In this document: positions 1 through 7,909 of the stretch, one piece after another | Numbering within the stretch: position 1 is the stretch's first letter | Layout: each line of letters begins with the position of its first letter | Source of the DNA: Reddybacter sp041277045 | Lineage (GTDB): Bacteria > Pseudomonadota > Gammaproteobacteria > Pseudomonadales > Porticoccaceae | Direction: 5' to 3' | Length of the DNA stretch: 64,000 nucleotides | Assembly (NCBI GenBank): GCA_041277045.1 | Contig: JBGFSY010000001.1 | Coordinates: forward strand, 868,001 to 932,000 | The notes under the pieces: generated by a model | Told to the model about the DNA's origin: nothing | Database searches by the model: none | Seen by the model: the letters and a program-made list of their open reading frames with translations, nothing else | Program-made: the position numbers and the translations under genes

Positions 1-1
1 T

Positions 2-328
2 AGAACGGCAATAACCGCATTTTTTGCATCGATAATTATTTGCCAAATTGCCGATGTTCTTATTTGCCGAACCCGACGACAAAGTATTTTTGACGTGGGC
101 ATCTTTGCCAATAAGCTAGTTTGGGCGGGTATTGCTACGGAATTACTCTTGCTGGCGGCTATCAGTTACGTGCCCGTATTTAACACCTTTTTTGGTACGG
201 CAGCACTTGAACCCTGGCACTTTGCGTTGAGCCTGCCTTTCGCCTTGGCGATTATTGTCGGTGATGAAATACGCCGTGTTTATGTGCGCAGAGAGAATGC
301 TTTTGTACTGCGCTGGCTCAGCTGGTGA
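2..328 (+). CDS. C-terminal end of a P-type cation-transporting ATPase (5' truncated)
   Basis: The reading frame is open from base 2 and ends at the TGA at 326-328, so only the last 108 residues are in the window. The encoded peptide begins in a hydrophobic helix followed by a CQIADVLICRTRR segment and then GIFANKLVWAG. This is the layout of the last three transmembrane helices (cation_ATPase_C region) of SERCA/Na-K-type P-type ATPases, in which a Q-x-A-D-x-x-I-C-x-T-R-R-x-S segment is typical. Two more hydrophobic helices follow and the chain ends in a short basic tail. The catalytic DKTGT and nucleotide-binding domains lie outside the window, so the transported ion cannot be inferred. The GTG at 95 is internal and not a start. 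Confidence 0.75.
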   Translation, partial: RTAITAFFASIIICQIADVLICRTRRQSIFDVGIFANKLVWAGIATELLLLAAISYVPVFNTFFGTAALEPWHFALSLPFALAIIVGDEIRRVYVRRENAFVLRWLSW

Positions 329-472
329 TGAGAGAAAGCAGCACTTGTCGCCCCTCCCACTAGCGGATCATGAAACATTCACTTGAGTAGTTCATAGGGC
401 CAGGTGGCGAACACATCTACCACCTTCAATTAGATGTATATCGGCACGTGGTGAAGGCTTGTTATCAGGTTT

Positions 473-1129
473 TCAAGAGGCGCTGTTTGCGCCATCCTTT
501 TTTCTGGACAGCCGGTTAATAGCCGCAAGAAAAACCTCACTCTGCTGACCGCCGCTGAGCATAAACTGTCCTTCAAGGCTGAAGGAAGGTACGCCGTTTA
601 TGCCCTGTTGTTGGCAAGAGGTAATTTGCTGTTTGACCTCTTTAAGGCCGTCGTCACTCTTTAGGTAAGTGCTTACTTTGTCTTTATCCATTCCTATTGT
701 GTCGGCGATAGTGCTAAGTACGTCCGTATCGCCAATATTTCGCTGGTCGCAGAAGTAGGCCTGAAAGAGCGCCTCGATGAGTGAGTTTTGAAGTGTTGAA
801 CCATTCTCGCGAAAGGCAAAATCAAGTAAGCGGTGGGCGCTTAGAGTGTTCGCGCCTCGCTCAATGCCATTGAGATTGAAGGTGATGCCAGAGGCCTTAC
901 CGACCTGGGTGATTTGGGCAAACATCGCGTCGATGCGCTGCTTGCCATATTTGCGCTCAATACTTTCACGGTAGTTATACCCCTCCGCTGGTGCCTCGGG
1001 GTGGAGCTGGAAGGGAAACCACTGCACTTCAAAATCGATATCAGGGCGCTGGGCCATCGCCGCTTCAAGGTTCTTTTTGCCGATGTAACACCAGGGGCAA
1101 ACCATGTCGGAAATAATGTCAATTTTCAT
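473..1129 (-). CDS. DsbA-family oxidoreductase, FrnE-like
   Basis: This 218-residue protein has a thioredoxin fold interrupted by a helical insert, as in the FrnE/2-hydroxychromene-2-carboxylate isomerase branch of the DsbA family. The redox motif CPWC is at residues 11-14, directly after the first beta strand, and a GVPSF cis-proline loop sits near residue 180. There is no signal peptide, so it should act in the cytoplasm, where FrnE relatives are linked to thiol stress tolerance. The length fits the family (about 210-240). It stands alone, divergent from the MOSC gene at 1259. The family call is firm; the substrate is unknown. Confidence 0.85.
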   Translation of the reverse strand: MKIDIISDMVCPWCYIGKKNLEAAMAQRPDIDFEVQWFPFQLHPEAPAEGYNYRESIERKYGKQRIDAMFAQITQVGKASGITFNLNGIERGANTLSAHRLLDFAFRENGSTLQNSLIEALFQAYFCDQRNIGDTDVLSTIADTIGMDKDKVSTYLKSDDGLKEVKQQITSCQQQGINGVPSFSLEGQFMLSGGQQSEVFLAAINRLSRKKDGANSAS

Positions 1130-1258
1130 AGGCTTGCCTGTGTTCGAATTCCTTGGCTTTTATTTGTCATTGAGGGGCTTTGTTATAGAGGGTGACATAG
1201 ACCAGCGGGTTTTGTTAAATGTAGACTACTAATAAGCAATCGCAAGGCAGGCAGTTCC

Positions 1259-1693
1259 ATGGCAACTTTAGTAGGCATTGCCTATCGACTGAAATCGAAG
1301 GGTGAAATGTATACCTGCAAACAGGTGCAGGTTACCCCAGAGCACGGGGTTGAGAATGACTACCGGGGGCACCCCCATAATCGGCAGGTCACCGTGCTCA
1401 GTGTTGACGATTGGCAGCGAGCCTGTGATGAGCTACGACTCGATTTGCACTGGACGACCCGACGCGCCAATCTCTTCGTTAAGGGTATTAGTTTTAGCCC
1501 GTCATCGGTGGGCGACATTATTGAAATCGGCGATTTACGGCTGGAAGTCACCCGCGAGACCGATCCCTGCCAACGTATGGAAGAGGCTCAGCCGGGCTTG
1601 CTGAAGGCCCTCACTCCCGATTGGCGTGGTGGTGCTTGTTGCCGAGTCATCAGTGGCGGTAATATTGCCCTTGGCGATAGCGTTGAAGTTTAA
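1259..1693 (+). CDS. MOSC domain-containing protein
   Basis: This 144-residue protein is essentially a single MOSC (molybdenum cofactor sulfurase C-terminal) domain. It shows the GVENDYRGHPHNRQVTVLS type of N-terminal strand pattern and the conserved cysteine in DPCQRMEEA near residue 105, which in MOSC proteins is thought to carry sulfur or bind the molybdenum centre. Single-domain MOSC proteins of this size are common in proteobacteria and are tied to Moco sulfur transfer or to reduction of N-hydroxylated compounds; which role applies here is not visible. It precedes ogt by 38 bases on the same strand, so the two may be cotranscribed. Confidence 0.8.
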   Translation: MATLVGIAYRLKSKGEMYTCKQVQVTPEHGVENDYRGHPHNRQVTVLSVDDWQRACDELRLDLHWTTRRANLFVKGISFSPSSVGDIIEIGDLRLEVTRETDPCQRMEEAQPGLLKALTPDWRGGACCRVISGGNIALGDSVEV

Positions 1694-1731
1694 GCTGAGG
1701 CCTTGCCCCCTACTTTTTAAGGTCAGTACTG

Positions 1732-2259
1732 ATGCCTGCTAATGAGAAAGCTGAAATAACCCAGCGGGTTAGCGCATGGGCGTATTTATACAGCCCCATC
1801 GGCCGCCTGACTCTGCTGGCGAATAGCGCGGGCCTGACTGAAATTCGTTTCGCCAATAACAGCACTTCACTGCCGTCGACCCGTCAACCAGAAAGGGGCC
1901 AGGGCAAGGCTTGGCTGGCTCTGGCCAGCGAGCAGTTAAACGCTTATTTCGACGGCCGTTTACAGACCTTTGATCTGCCCCTGAGCCTTCAGGGCAGCGA
2001 CTTTCAACGGCGCGTGTGGGGGCAGTTGCAGCAAGTTGCCCATGGCACCACGGCTAGCTATGGGCAACTTGCCAGTGCCATCGGCCAGCCTACGGCGGCG
2101 CGAGCGGTGGGCATGGCCAATAATAAAAACCCTATTCCGATTGTTATACCTTGCCACCGTATTATCGGTAGTAAGGGCTCGCTAACGGGCTTTGCCGGTG
2201 GTTTGGACGCGAAGCGTTGGCTGCTGGCGCACGAAGGTGTGTCGTTTAGCGATGGCTAG
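1732..2259 (+). CDS. ogt: Methylated-DNA--protein-cysteine S-methyltransferase (Ogt type)
   Basis: A suicide DNA-repair protein that moves the alkyl group from O6-alkylguanine (and O4-alkylthymine) to its own cysteine. The active-site motif IPCHRII is present with the acceptor cysteine at residue 141, preceded by the helix-turn-helix region AVGMANNKNPIPIV that carries the arginine finger. The C-terminal part (FAGGLDAKRWLLAHE) is also typical. At 175 residues it has the one-domain Ogt length, not the Ada length. The N-terminal 15 residues are poorly conserved, so a slightly later start is possible, but TAAGGTCAG lies upstream of the ATG used here. Confidence 0.9.
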   Translation: MPANEKAEITQRVSAWAYLYSPIGRLTLLANSAGLTEIRFANNSTSLPSTRQPERGQGKAWLALASEQLNAYFDGRLQTFDLPLSLQGSDFQRRVWGQLQQVAHGTTASYGQLASAIGQPTAARAVGMANNKNPIPIVIPCHRIIGSKGSLTGFAGGLDAKRWLLAHEGVSFSDG

Positions 2260-2546
2260 ATTTTCGGTATGGCGGGCTTATCTCCAAGCCGTTTGAGCTG
2301 AATATGATCCTCGGTTTTTGCATGCCAAGGTGAGCGAACGCTGGGTTGTGGTGCTCGGGGTTCTGTGTACCTGTGCGTATTTCGCGTGATCAATGTCAAG
2401 TTATACAGAATAAGCCCTGCACTTTGTGTGCGTTCGTCAAACCTAGCTCCCAGCCTTGATTGCAGCGATAAGTAAAGCCAACTACTGTACGCGTCGTTGT
2501 TTTCATACAGGGTGGCTAGGCTGCAAAGGGCAGTTCTGTCTTCACT

Positions 2547-3202
2547 GTGCATTTTTATAGTAGGGATGGAGTGTCTTCATGGAGCGTCAGTTATTCGGCA
2601 ATAAATAAGAATAAACAGTCGGGTTTTACCCTGGTTGAAATCGCGATAGTGTTGGTAATTATCGGTCTGATTCTCGGGGGGGTGCTCAAGGGTCAGGTGC
2701 TGATTGATAATGCCAAATATAAAAACTTTGTTAAACAAATGGAGAGTTATCGCGGCGCTTACTTTACCTTTCAGGATACCTATCGGGGCCTGCCGGACGA
2801 CCTGGCTATTATCACCGCCCTCGATGCATCCGCCGAAGCGGGCGACGGGGATGGCGTGATTGAGGGTGATGATTGCGCTACAGCAGACGAAGAGTCTTGT
2901 ACGGTGTGGTCCCATTTAGGCTATGCCGGCATTATTGCCGGTGACCCTAGTCTGGTCGATGCCACTCTGCACCACCTACCCATACCTACGGTGGCCTAGT
3001 GAGTACTATCGCTTCTGGTAACTGGGGCAACGGCATCACGGAAACTAAAATATACACTCAAGGCATACTTGGTGATGTGGCTCCGCGCTACGACAACGAG
3101 TTTGATGACGGTGACGCCACCAGTGGTAGCGTGTCGTGCAATACCGGCACTGGCGCAACTTACGACCTAGCCACAAGCCACGAACTTATTATCACGATTT
3201 AA
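2547..3202 (+). pseudogene. Type IV prepilin-like / type II secretion pseudopilin gene split by a frameshift
   Basis: The first frame (2547-2999) encodes a class III signal sequence, QSGFTLVEIAIVLVIIG, with cleavage expected between G and F and the usual Glu at +5, then a pilin body. It stops at the TAG at 2997-2999. The next frame (codons at 2981 onward) continues with HTYGGLVSTIASGNWGNG and an FDDGDATSGSV tail, the normal C-terminal layout of this pilin group (FGG near two-thirds, DDGxxxxGS near the end). The two pieces join with one missing base in the CACCTACCC stretch around 2973-2981. The start is also unclear: a good Shine-Dalgarno (GGGATGGAG) points at the ATG at 2579, whose frame closes after nine codons, while the pilin frame has only the ATG at 2547 without a visible site. 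It could be decay or sequence error. Confidence 0.7.
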
Positions 3203-3238
3203 GTGTTTTTGGCCCTGCAGTATTCCTTTCCTATCAGT

Positions 3239-4702
3239 CTATAAATCCAGCCCCGTCAGAATATCATCCACTCGGCTTTTAACGTCTTTCGTCATCGTTA
3301 TCGGTTTACCCCACTCCCTTTGTGTCTCCGCCGGCCACTTATTGGTGGCATCGAAACCCATTTTCGAGCCGAGGCCAGACACTGGCGAGGCGAAGTCGAG
3401 ATAGTCGATGGGGGTGTTTTCTATCATCACCGTATCCCGCGTCGGGTCCATGCGCGTGGTCATGGCCCAGATTACGTCCTCCCAGTTGCGCGCATCGACA
3501 TCCTCGTCGGTGACGACGATAAATTTGGTGTACATAAATTGGCGCAGGAAGGACCAGACGCCCATCATCACCCGCTTAGCATGGCCGGGATATTGTTTCT
3601 TCATGGTAACCACGGCGAAGCGGTAGGAGCAGCCCTCGGGTGGCAGATAGAAGTCGACAATTTCCGGGAACTGCTTTTGTAGCAGAGGCACGAAGACCTC
3701 GTTGAGGGCAACGCCAAGTATCGCTGGCTCATCGGGCGGACGGCCGGTGTAGGTACTGTGGTAAATGGGGTCTTTGCGGTGGGTGATGCGGTCGATGGTC
3801 ATTACCGGGAAACGTTCGACCTCATTGTAATAGCCGGTGTGGTCGCCAAAGGGGCCTTCGTCGGCTTCATCATCGGGGGCGATATGGCCCTCGAGAATGA
3901 ACTCGGCGCTGGCGGGGACTTGCAGGTCGCTTCCTAAACATTGAGTGACCACGGTTTTTTCACCGCGCAGCAATCCAGCAAAAGCGTATTCCGAGAGGGA
4001 GTCGGGTACTGGGGTCACCGCACCGAGAATGGTCGCCGGGTCGGCACCCAGAGCGACGGCGATGGGGAAGGGCTCGCCGGGGTGGGTCGCTTGCCAATCG
4101 CGAAAGTCTAGCGCGCCACCGCGCTGTGCTAGCCAGCGCATAATCACTCGGTTTTTGCCGATCACCTGCATACGATAGATGCCGAGGTTTTGCCGCTCTT
4201 TTTCTGGCCCACGGGTAACGACTAGCGGCCAGGTGATGAGAGGCCCGGCATCTTCAGGCCAGCACGTTTGAATCGGTAGTTGGCCTAAGTCGACGGCATC
4301 GCCCTCGAGAACGATGTCCTGGCAGGGCGCTTTCTTGGCGACCTTAACGGCCATATTCAGCACCGGCTTGAAGGATTCGCGCTTGTCCCACAGGTCTTTA
4401 ACACCCTTGGGAGGCTCGGGTTCCTTTAAAAAGGCGAGTAACTGGCCGACTTCGCGCAGGGCCTCGACGCTCTCCTGACCCATGCCCAGGGCGACGCGCT
4501 CCGGGGTGCCAAATAAATTGGCCAGTACCGGAGTGCTGTAGCCCTTGGGGTTTTCAAACAGCAGCGCTGGGCCGCCGGCCTTGAGGACACGGTCGCAAAT
4601 CTCTGTCATCTCAAGGTTGGGGTCAACCTCAGCCGTGATGCGCTTCAGTTCACCGCGCTTTTCGAGAAAGGCGATAAAGTCACGTAGATCGCTATATTTC
4701 AT
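3239..4702 (-). CDS. ubiD: 3-octaprenyl-4-hydroxybenzoate carboxy-lyase (UbiD)
   Basis: Decarboxylates 3-polyprenyl-4-hydroxybenzoate in ubiquinone synthesis using prenylated FMN made by UbiX. The 487-residue length matches E. coli UbiD (497). The N-terminal MKYSDLRDFIAFLEKRGELKR, the LGIYRMQVIGKNR segment and the EGPFGDHTGYYNEVERFPVM segment, which holds acidic residues near the prFMN and metal site, are all typical. A Shine-Dalgarno GGAAG lies nine bases before the ATG at 4702. It is transcribed away from the Nudix gene at 4855. With coq7 at 44.8 kb it shows that the organism makes ubiquinone. Confidence 0.95.
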   Translation of the reverse strand: MKYSDLRDFIAFLEKRGELKRITAEVDPNLEMTEICDRVLKAGGPALLFENPKGYSTPVLANLFGTPERVALGMGQESVEALREVGQLLAFLKEPEPPKGVKDLWDKRESFKPVLNMAVKVAKKAPCQDIVLEGDAVDLGQLPIQTCWPEDAGPLITWPLVVTRGPEKERQNLGIYRMQVIGKNRVIMRWLAQRGGALDFRDWQATHPGEPFPIAVALGADPATILGAVTPVPDSLSEYAFAGLLRGEKTVVTQCLGSDLQVPASAEFILEGHIAPDDEADEGPFGDHTGYYNEVERFPVMTIDRITHRKDPIYHSTYTGRPPDEPAILGVALNEVFVPLLQKQFPEIVDFYLPPEGCSYRFAVVTMKKQYPGHAKRVMMGVWSFLRQFMYTKFIVVTDEDVDARNWEDVIWAMTTRMDPTRDTVMIENTPIDYLDFASPVSGLGSKMGFDATNKWPAETQREWGKPITMTKDVKSRVDDILTGLDL

Positions 4703-4854
4703 AGGGTGATGCTTCCTTCGGGTTCTGCCGGCAATAGGGCGGTCCGGTGTAATGGTTAGCCGGTGAAGTTACAGTCTCGCTAATGGAGGTGATCTCCCTG
4801 GCTAAGGCTGCTAGGCTGTGAACAAATAATAACAAATTGAACGACGCTATCCCT

Positions 4855-5451
4855 ATGCAGCCACAACAAGTTTTTCGAGCCTACCAGCCGGTTATTACTG
4901 CGCAAGATGATGCTCAGCACAAGCTCTATTGCAGTCAGTGCGGTTCGCTTTGCATAAGCGAAGTGGTGGAAGGTGGCCTGCGCTCTGCCTGTACAAGCTG
5001 CAATGCGGTGCACTACAAAAACCCCCAACCGGCGATTGCGGTGTTAATTGCCGACGGTAATAACTTTGTGCTGGGCAAGCGCATCTCCAAAAGCCTGGGT
5101 CACGGGCAGTGGTGTTTGCCCTGCGGCTATGTCGAGTTTCATGAAGACTACCTCAGTGCTGCCGTGCGCGAGGTGAAAGAGGAAACTACGCTGGATGTTC
5201 GCGTGCAGTCCATTATTAGTGTCGTCACCAATTACCTATCGCCGAGTATTCACTCTCTAGTGACAGTGTTATTGGCTGAGCGTATCGGCGGTGAGTTGCA
5301 AGCGGCCGATGGCATGGAGGAGGTGGCCTGGCTCCCCTACACCGGGGACTTCCCAGAAATGGCTTTTGAGGCCGATACACACATTATTAGCCGCTATTTT
5401 GAAACTGAACTACCGGGTGCGCCGGTTGATTCGAATTTTGCTAGTGGATGA
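4855..5451 (+). CDS. Nudix hydrolase with N-terminal zinc ribbon
   Basis: Two CxxC pairs (YCSQC and ACTSC) form a zinc ribbon in the first 50 residues, followed by a Nudix fold. The Nudix box GYVEFHEDYLSAAVREVKEE has the G-x5-E-x7-REVxEE core with the later glycine replaced by threonine. Zinc ribbon plus Nudix resembles the NudC/YjaD and related pyrophosphatase groups that hydrolyse NAD(H), nucleotide sugars or ADP-ribose; the exact substrate is not determined. I start at the ATG at 4855; a TTG six codons upstream (4837) is in frame, but neither has a clear Shine-Dalgarno. It is divergent from ubiD. Confidence 0.85.
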   Translation: MQPQQVFRAYQPVITAQDDAQHKLYCSQCGSLCISEVVEGGLRSACTSCNAVHYKNPQPAIAVLIADGNNFVLGKRISKSLGHGQWCLPCGYVEFHEDYLSAAVREVKEETTLDVRVQSIISVVTNYLSPSIHSLVTVLLAERIGGELQAADGMEEVAWLPYTGDFPEMAFEADTHIISRYFETELPGAPVDSNFASG

Positions 5452-5494
5452 AACACTTGCCAATGAATACTTAACCCTTAAAAGGAAGAAAGTT

Positions 5495-6445
5495 ATGGAT
5501 AAATTTCAATTAGGCAAAAGTGATTTGCAAATTTCGCGCCTCGGTCTCGGCTGCATGGGGATGTCAGAGTTTTATGGCAGTAGTGACGAGCAAGAGTCTA
5601 TTGCCACCTTGCATGGCGCCCTCGATCTTGGCGTGAATTTCTTTGATACCGCCGATATGTACGGCAGCGGCAGTAACGAAGAGTTGATTGGGCGAGCCTT
5701 TAAGGGCAAGTGGGACAATGTTGTGCTGGCGACAAAGTTCGGCTTTTTGCGCGATGCCGACGGCGGCTGGAAGGGCCTCGATTGCAGCCCTGCTTATATA
5801 AAGAGCGCCTGTGAGGCGAGCTTAAAACGGTTAAATACCGATGTTATCGATCTCTACTATGCCCACCGCATCGACCCCAATGTGCCCATCGAAGATACCG
5901 TTGGCGCCATGAAGGATCTGGTCGATGCCGGCAAGGTACGCTACATCGGTCTCAGTGAAGCCAGCTCCGAAGAATTACAGCGCGCCAGCAAGGTACATAC
6001 AATTACCGCCCTGCAAACGGAATATTCGATGTGGAGTCGTGATGTTGAAACCGATATTCTCGCCACCTGCCGCGAGCTGGACATTGGTTTCGTGCCCTAC
6101 AGCCCACTGGGCAGGGGTTTTTTAACCGGAGCCATTCAGTCGCGAGATAGTTTGGAGGCGGACGACTATCGCCTCGCCAGCCCTCGCTTTCAGGAAACAG
6201 CGTTAGAGGATAATAAAAAATTCCTCGCTTTGGTCGACGCCATTAGTAAAGAAAAAGGGATTACCCCGGCACAGGTGGCTTTAGCCTGGGTACTGAATCA
6301 AGGTGAGGCGATTTTTCCCATTCCCGGCACGCGGAAACTTTCGCGACTGAAAGAAAATCTTGCCGCTTTGGCAGTCAGTTTCAGTCCAGCTGAGTTGGCG
6401 GATATTCGTGCCAAACTACCTACAGCCGAGGGGGAGAGGTACTAG
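5495..6445 (+). CDS. Aldo/keto reductase
   Basis: A 316-residue NADPH-dependent aldo/keto reductase of the AKR13/YajO-like type. The barrel starts with LGKSDLQISRLGLGCMGMS, the catalytic Asp-Tyr pair is in FFDTADMYGSGSNEE, the Lys is in LATKFGF and the fourth catalytic residue is the His of YAHRID. The C-terminal IPGTRKLSRLKENL contributes the NADPH phosphate-binding loop. The start is the ATG at 5495, eight bases after AAAGGAAG; the frame is open further upstream but there it overlaps the Nudix gene. It lies 23 bases before the enoyl-CoA hydratase gene and is probably cotranscribed with it. Confidence 0.9.
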   Translation: MDKFQLGKSDLQISRLGLGCMGMSEFYGSSDEQESIATLHGALDLGVNFFDTADMYGSGSNEELIGRAFKGKWDNVVLATKFGFLRDADGGWKGLDCSPAYIKSACEASLKRLNTDVIDLYYAHRIDPNVPIEDTVGAMKDLVDAGKVRYIGLSEASSEELQRASKVHTITALQTEYSMWSRDVETDILATCRELDIGFVPYSPLGRGFLTGAIQSRDSLEADDYRLASPRFQETALEDNKKFLALVDAISKEKGITPAQVALAWVLNQGEAIFPIPGTRKLSRLKENLAALAVSFSPAELADIRAKLPTAEGERY

Positions 6446-6468
6446 TTTTGGCAGAGGAGGCAAAGACA

Positions 6469-7245
6469 ATGAATGCAGTCGTTACGCAGAAAGACAAGCA
6501 GGGTATAGGCCGCATTACGATTAACCGTCCCGAGGCCTATAACGCCCTGTCTCTCACTTGTATGCAGTCGTTGATTGGCGCATTCAAGCTCATGTCGGCA
6601 GATGATGGCGTGAGGGTTATTGTATTATCGGGTGCAGGCAAGGGTTTTTGCGCGGGTCATGACCTGGCTGAAATGCGTAGTCATCCAGATAAAGAGTTTC
6701 AGCAATTGACCTTTAGCACTTGCTCCACTTTAATGCTGTCGATTGTTCAGTCGCCAAAACCAGTGATTGCTCAAGTACACGGTGTGGCAACGGCGGCCGG
6801 CTGCCAACTGGTTGCCAGTTGCGATTTGGCCGTCGCCGAGGAAACGACTCGCTTTGCAACGCCAGGGGTGAATCTCGGTTTGTTTTGCTCCACACCCATG
6901 GTGGCTTTATCGCGCAATGTCTCGCCCAAACATGCGATGGAGATGCTCCTGCTCGGCGATTTTATTTCTGCGCAGCGAGCTTATGAAATGGGCTTTGTTA
7001 ATTATCTTGCGCCAGTCGATGAGCTTGAGCAAGCGGTTAACGCCTTGGCTGAAAAAATTGCCAGAAAATCATCGCTGACTTTGAAAATAGGTAAACGCGC
7101 TTTTTATCAGCAACTCGATAAAGGCCTGGTGGATGCTTACGACTACTGTGGACAGGTGATGGTTGAAAATATGATGGCCAAAGATGCCCAGGAAGGTATC
7201 GACGCTTTTATGGAAAAACGCTCGCCGGTTTGGCGGGATGAATAA
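6469..7245 (+). CDS. Enoyl-CoA hydratase/isomerase family protein
   Basis: This 258-residue crotonase-fold protein has both oxyanion-hole segments, GKGFCAGHDLAEM and HGVATAAGCQLVASCDLAVA. The second loop has AAGCQL where classic hydratases carry a catalytic glutamate, which matches the ECHDC3-like group, so the reaction may not be standard 2-enoyl-CoA hydration. The start is the ATG at 6469 behind a strong GAGGAGG site; a TTG at 6448 lies in frame but is less likely. It sits between the aldo/keto reductase and yaeQ genes on the same strand with short gaps, suggesting an operon. Confidence 0.85.
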   Translation: MNAVVTQKDKQGIGRITINRPEAYNALSLTCMQSLIGAFKLMSADDGVRVIVLSGAGKGFCAGHDLAEMRSHPDKEFQQLTFSTCSTLMLSIVQSPKPVIAQVHGVATAAGCQLVASCDLAVAEETTRFATPGVNLGLFCSTPMVALSRNVSPKHAMEMLLLGDFISAQRAYEMGFVNYLAPVDELEQAVNALAEKIARKSSLTLKIGKRAFYQQLDKGLVDAYDYCGQVMVENMMAKDAQEGIDAFMEKRSPVWRDE

Positions 7246-7278
7246 AATTTACAGCGACTAAACTATTTGGGGGTAACG

Positions 7279-7815
7279 GTGGCACTCAAGCCAACCATTT
7301 TTAAATTTAAAATTTCATTATCTGATATTAACCGCAACTATTACGACACGCTTAATTTAACTGTCGCTCAGCATCCCTCAGAAACACTCGAGCGAATGAT
7401 GGCGCGAGTGCTGGCCTTTTGTATTAATGCGCAGGAACATCTGGAATTTACCCAGGGGCTCAGTGCCGTTGACGAACCTGATGTCTGGGCGCATACCCTC
7501 GACGGGCAACTTGCTCTGTGGATAGATGTGGGCGAACCCGCTGTCGATAGAATAAAAAAAGCCACGCGGTTGGCGCAAACAGTAAAAGTCTATAGCTTTA
7601 ATTCTAAGTCGAATGCCTGGTGGGCTCAGGCAGACACTCAATTCAATAAGCTAGCAGCGGAGGTTTATCAGTTTGAGTGGGAAAAGATAGAGGCGCTGGC
7701 ACTACTGTTACAACGCACAATGGACCTGTCAATTACCATCAGCGGAGACTCCGCTTACATAGCCGCAGAGTCGGGGGAGTGTGAAGTGGAGTGGCGAGTG
7801 CTACAGGGTGAGTAA
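7279..7815 (+). CDS. yaeQ: YaeQ family protein
   Basis: The 178-residue product follows the YaeQ pattern along its whole length: MALKPTIFKFK at the N-terminus, HPSETLERMMARVLAF, LSAVDEPDVW, a WIDVGEPAVDRIKKA segment and a final short beta-rich part. YaeQ has a PD-(D/E)XK-type fold with unclear function; an older idea links it to RfaH-independent expression in E. coli. The start is taken as the GTG at 7279 just after GGGGGT; it gives the exact family N-terminus MALK. A TTG four codons upstream is the alternative. It is the last gene of the 5.5-7.8 kb run and is followed by a 16-bp inverted repeat. Confidence 0.9.
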   Translation: MALKPTIFKFKISLSDINRNYYDTLNLTVAQHPSETLERMMARVLAFCINAQEHLEFTQGLSAVDEPDVWAHTLDGQLALWIDVGEPAVDRIKKATRLAQTVKVYSFNSKSNAWWAQADTQFNKLAAEVYQFEWEKIEALALLLQRTMDLSITISGDSAYIAAESGECEVEWRVLQGE

Positions 7816-7844
7816 GCGTTGAAATAATTGTTTGTTTTTAAAAG

Positions 7845-7890
7845 TATTCATTCAAAGTCTGCCGCATGAGCTAAAGACTTTGAATGAATA
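7845..7890. terminator. Perfect 16-bp inverted repeat between convergent genes
   Basis: Positions 7845-7860 (TATTCATTCAAAGTCT) are exactly complementary to 7875-7890, with a 14-base loop. It lies between the 3' ends of yaeQ and the chemoreceptor gene, the right place for a bidirectional terminator. The stem is AT-rich and has no clean U-tract on either side, so it is not a classic intrinsic terminator. It may instead be an RNA-stabilising hairpin, a protein site or an intergenic repeat. Confidence 0.5.
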
Positions 7891-7909
7891 GCAGATTCGC
7901 AAGTTGCGA

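Noticed and set aside
2256..2552. Minus-strand 98-codon frame between ogt and the prepilin gene
   Set aside because: It starts inside the prepilin start region, has no recognisable motif and no Shine-Dalgarno. I see no gene in 2260-2546.
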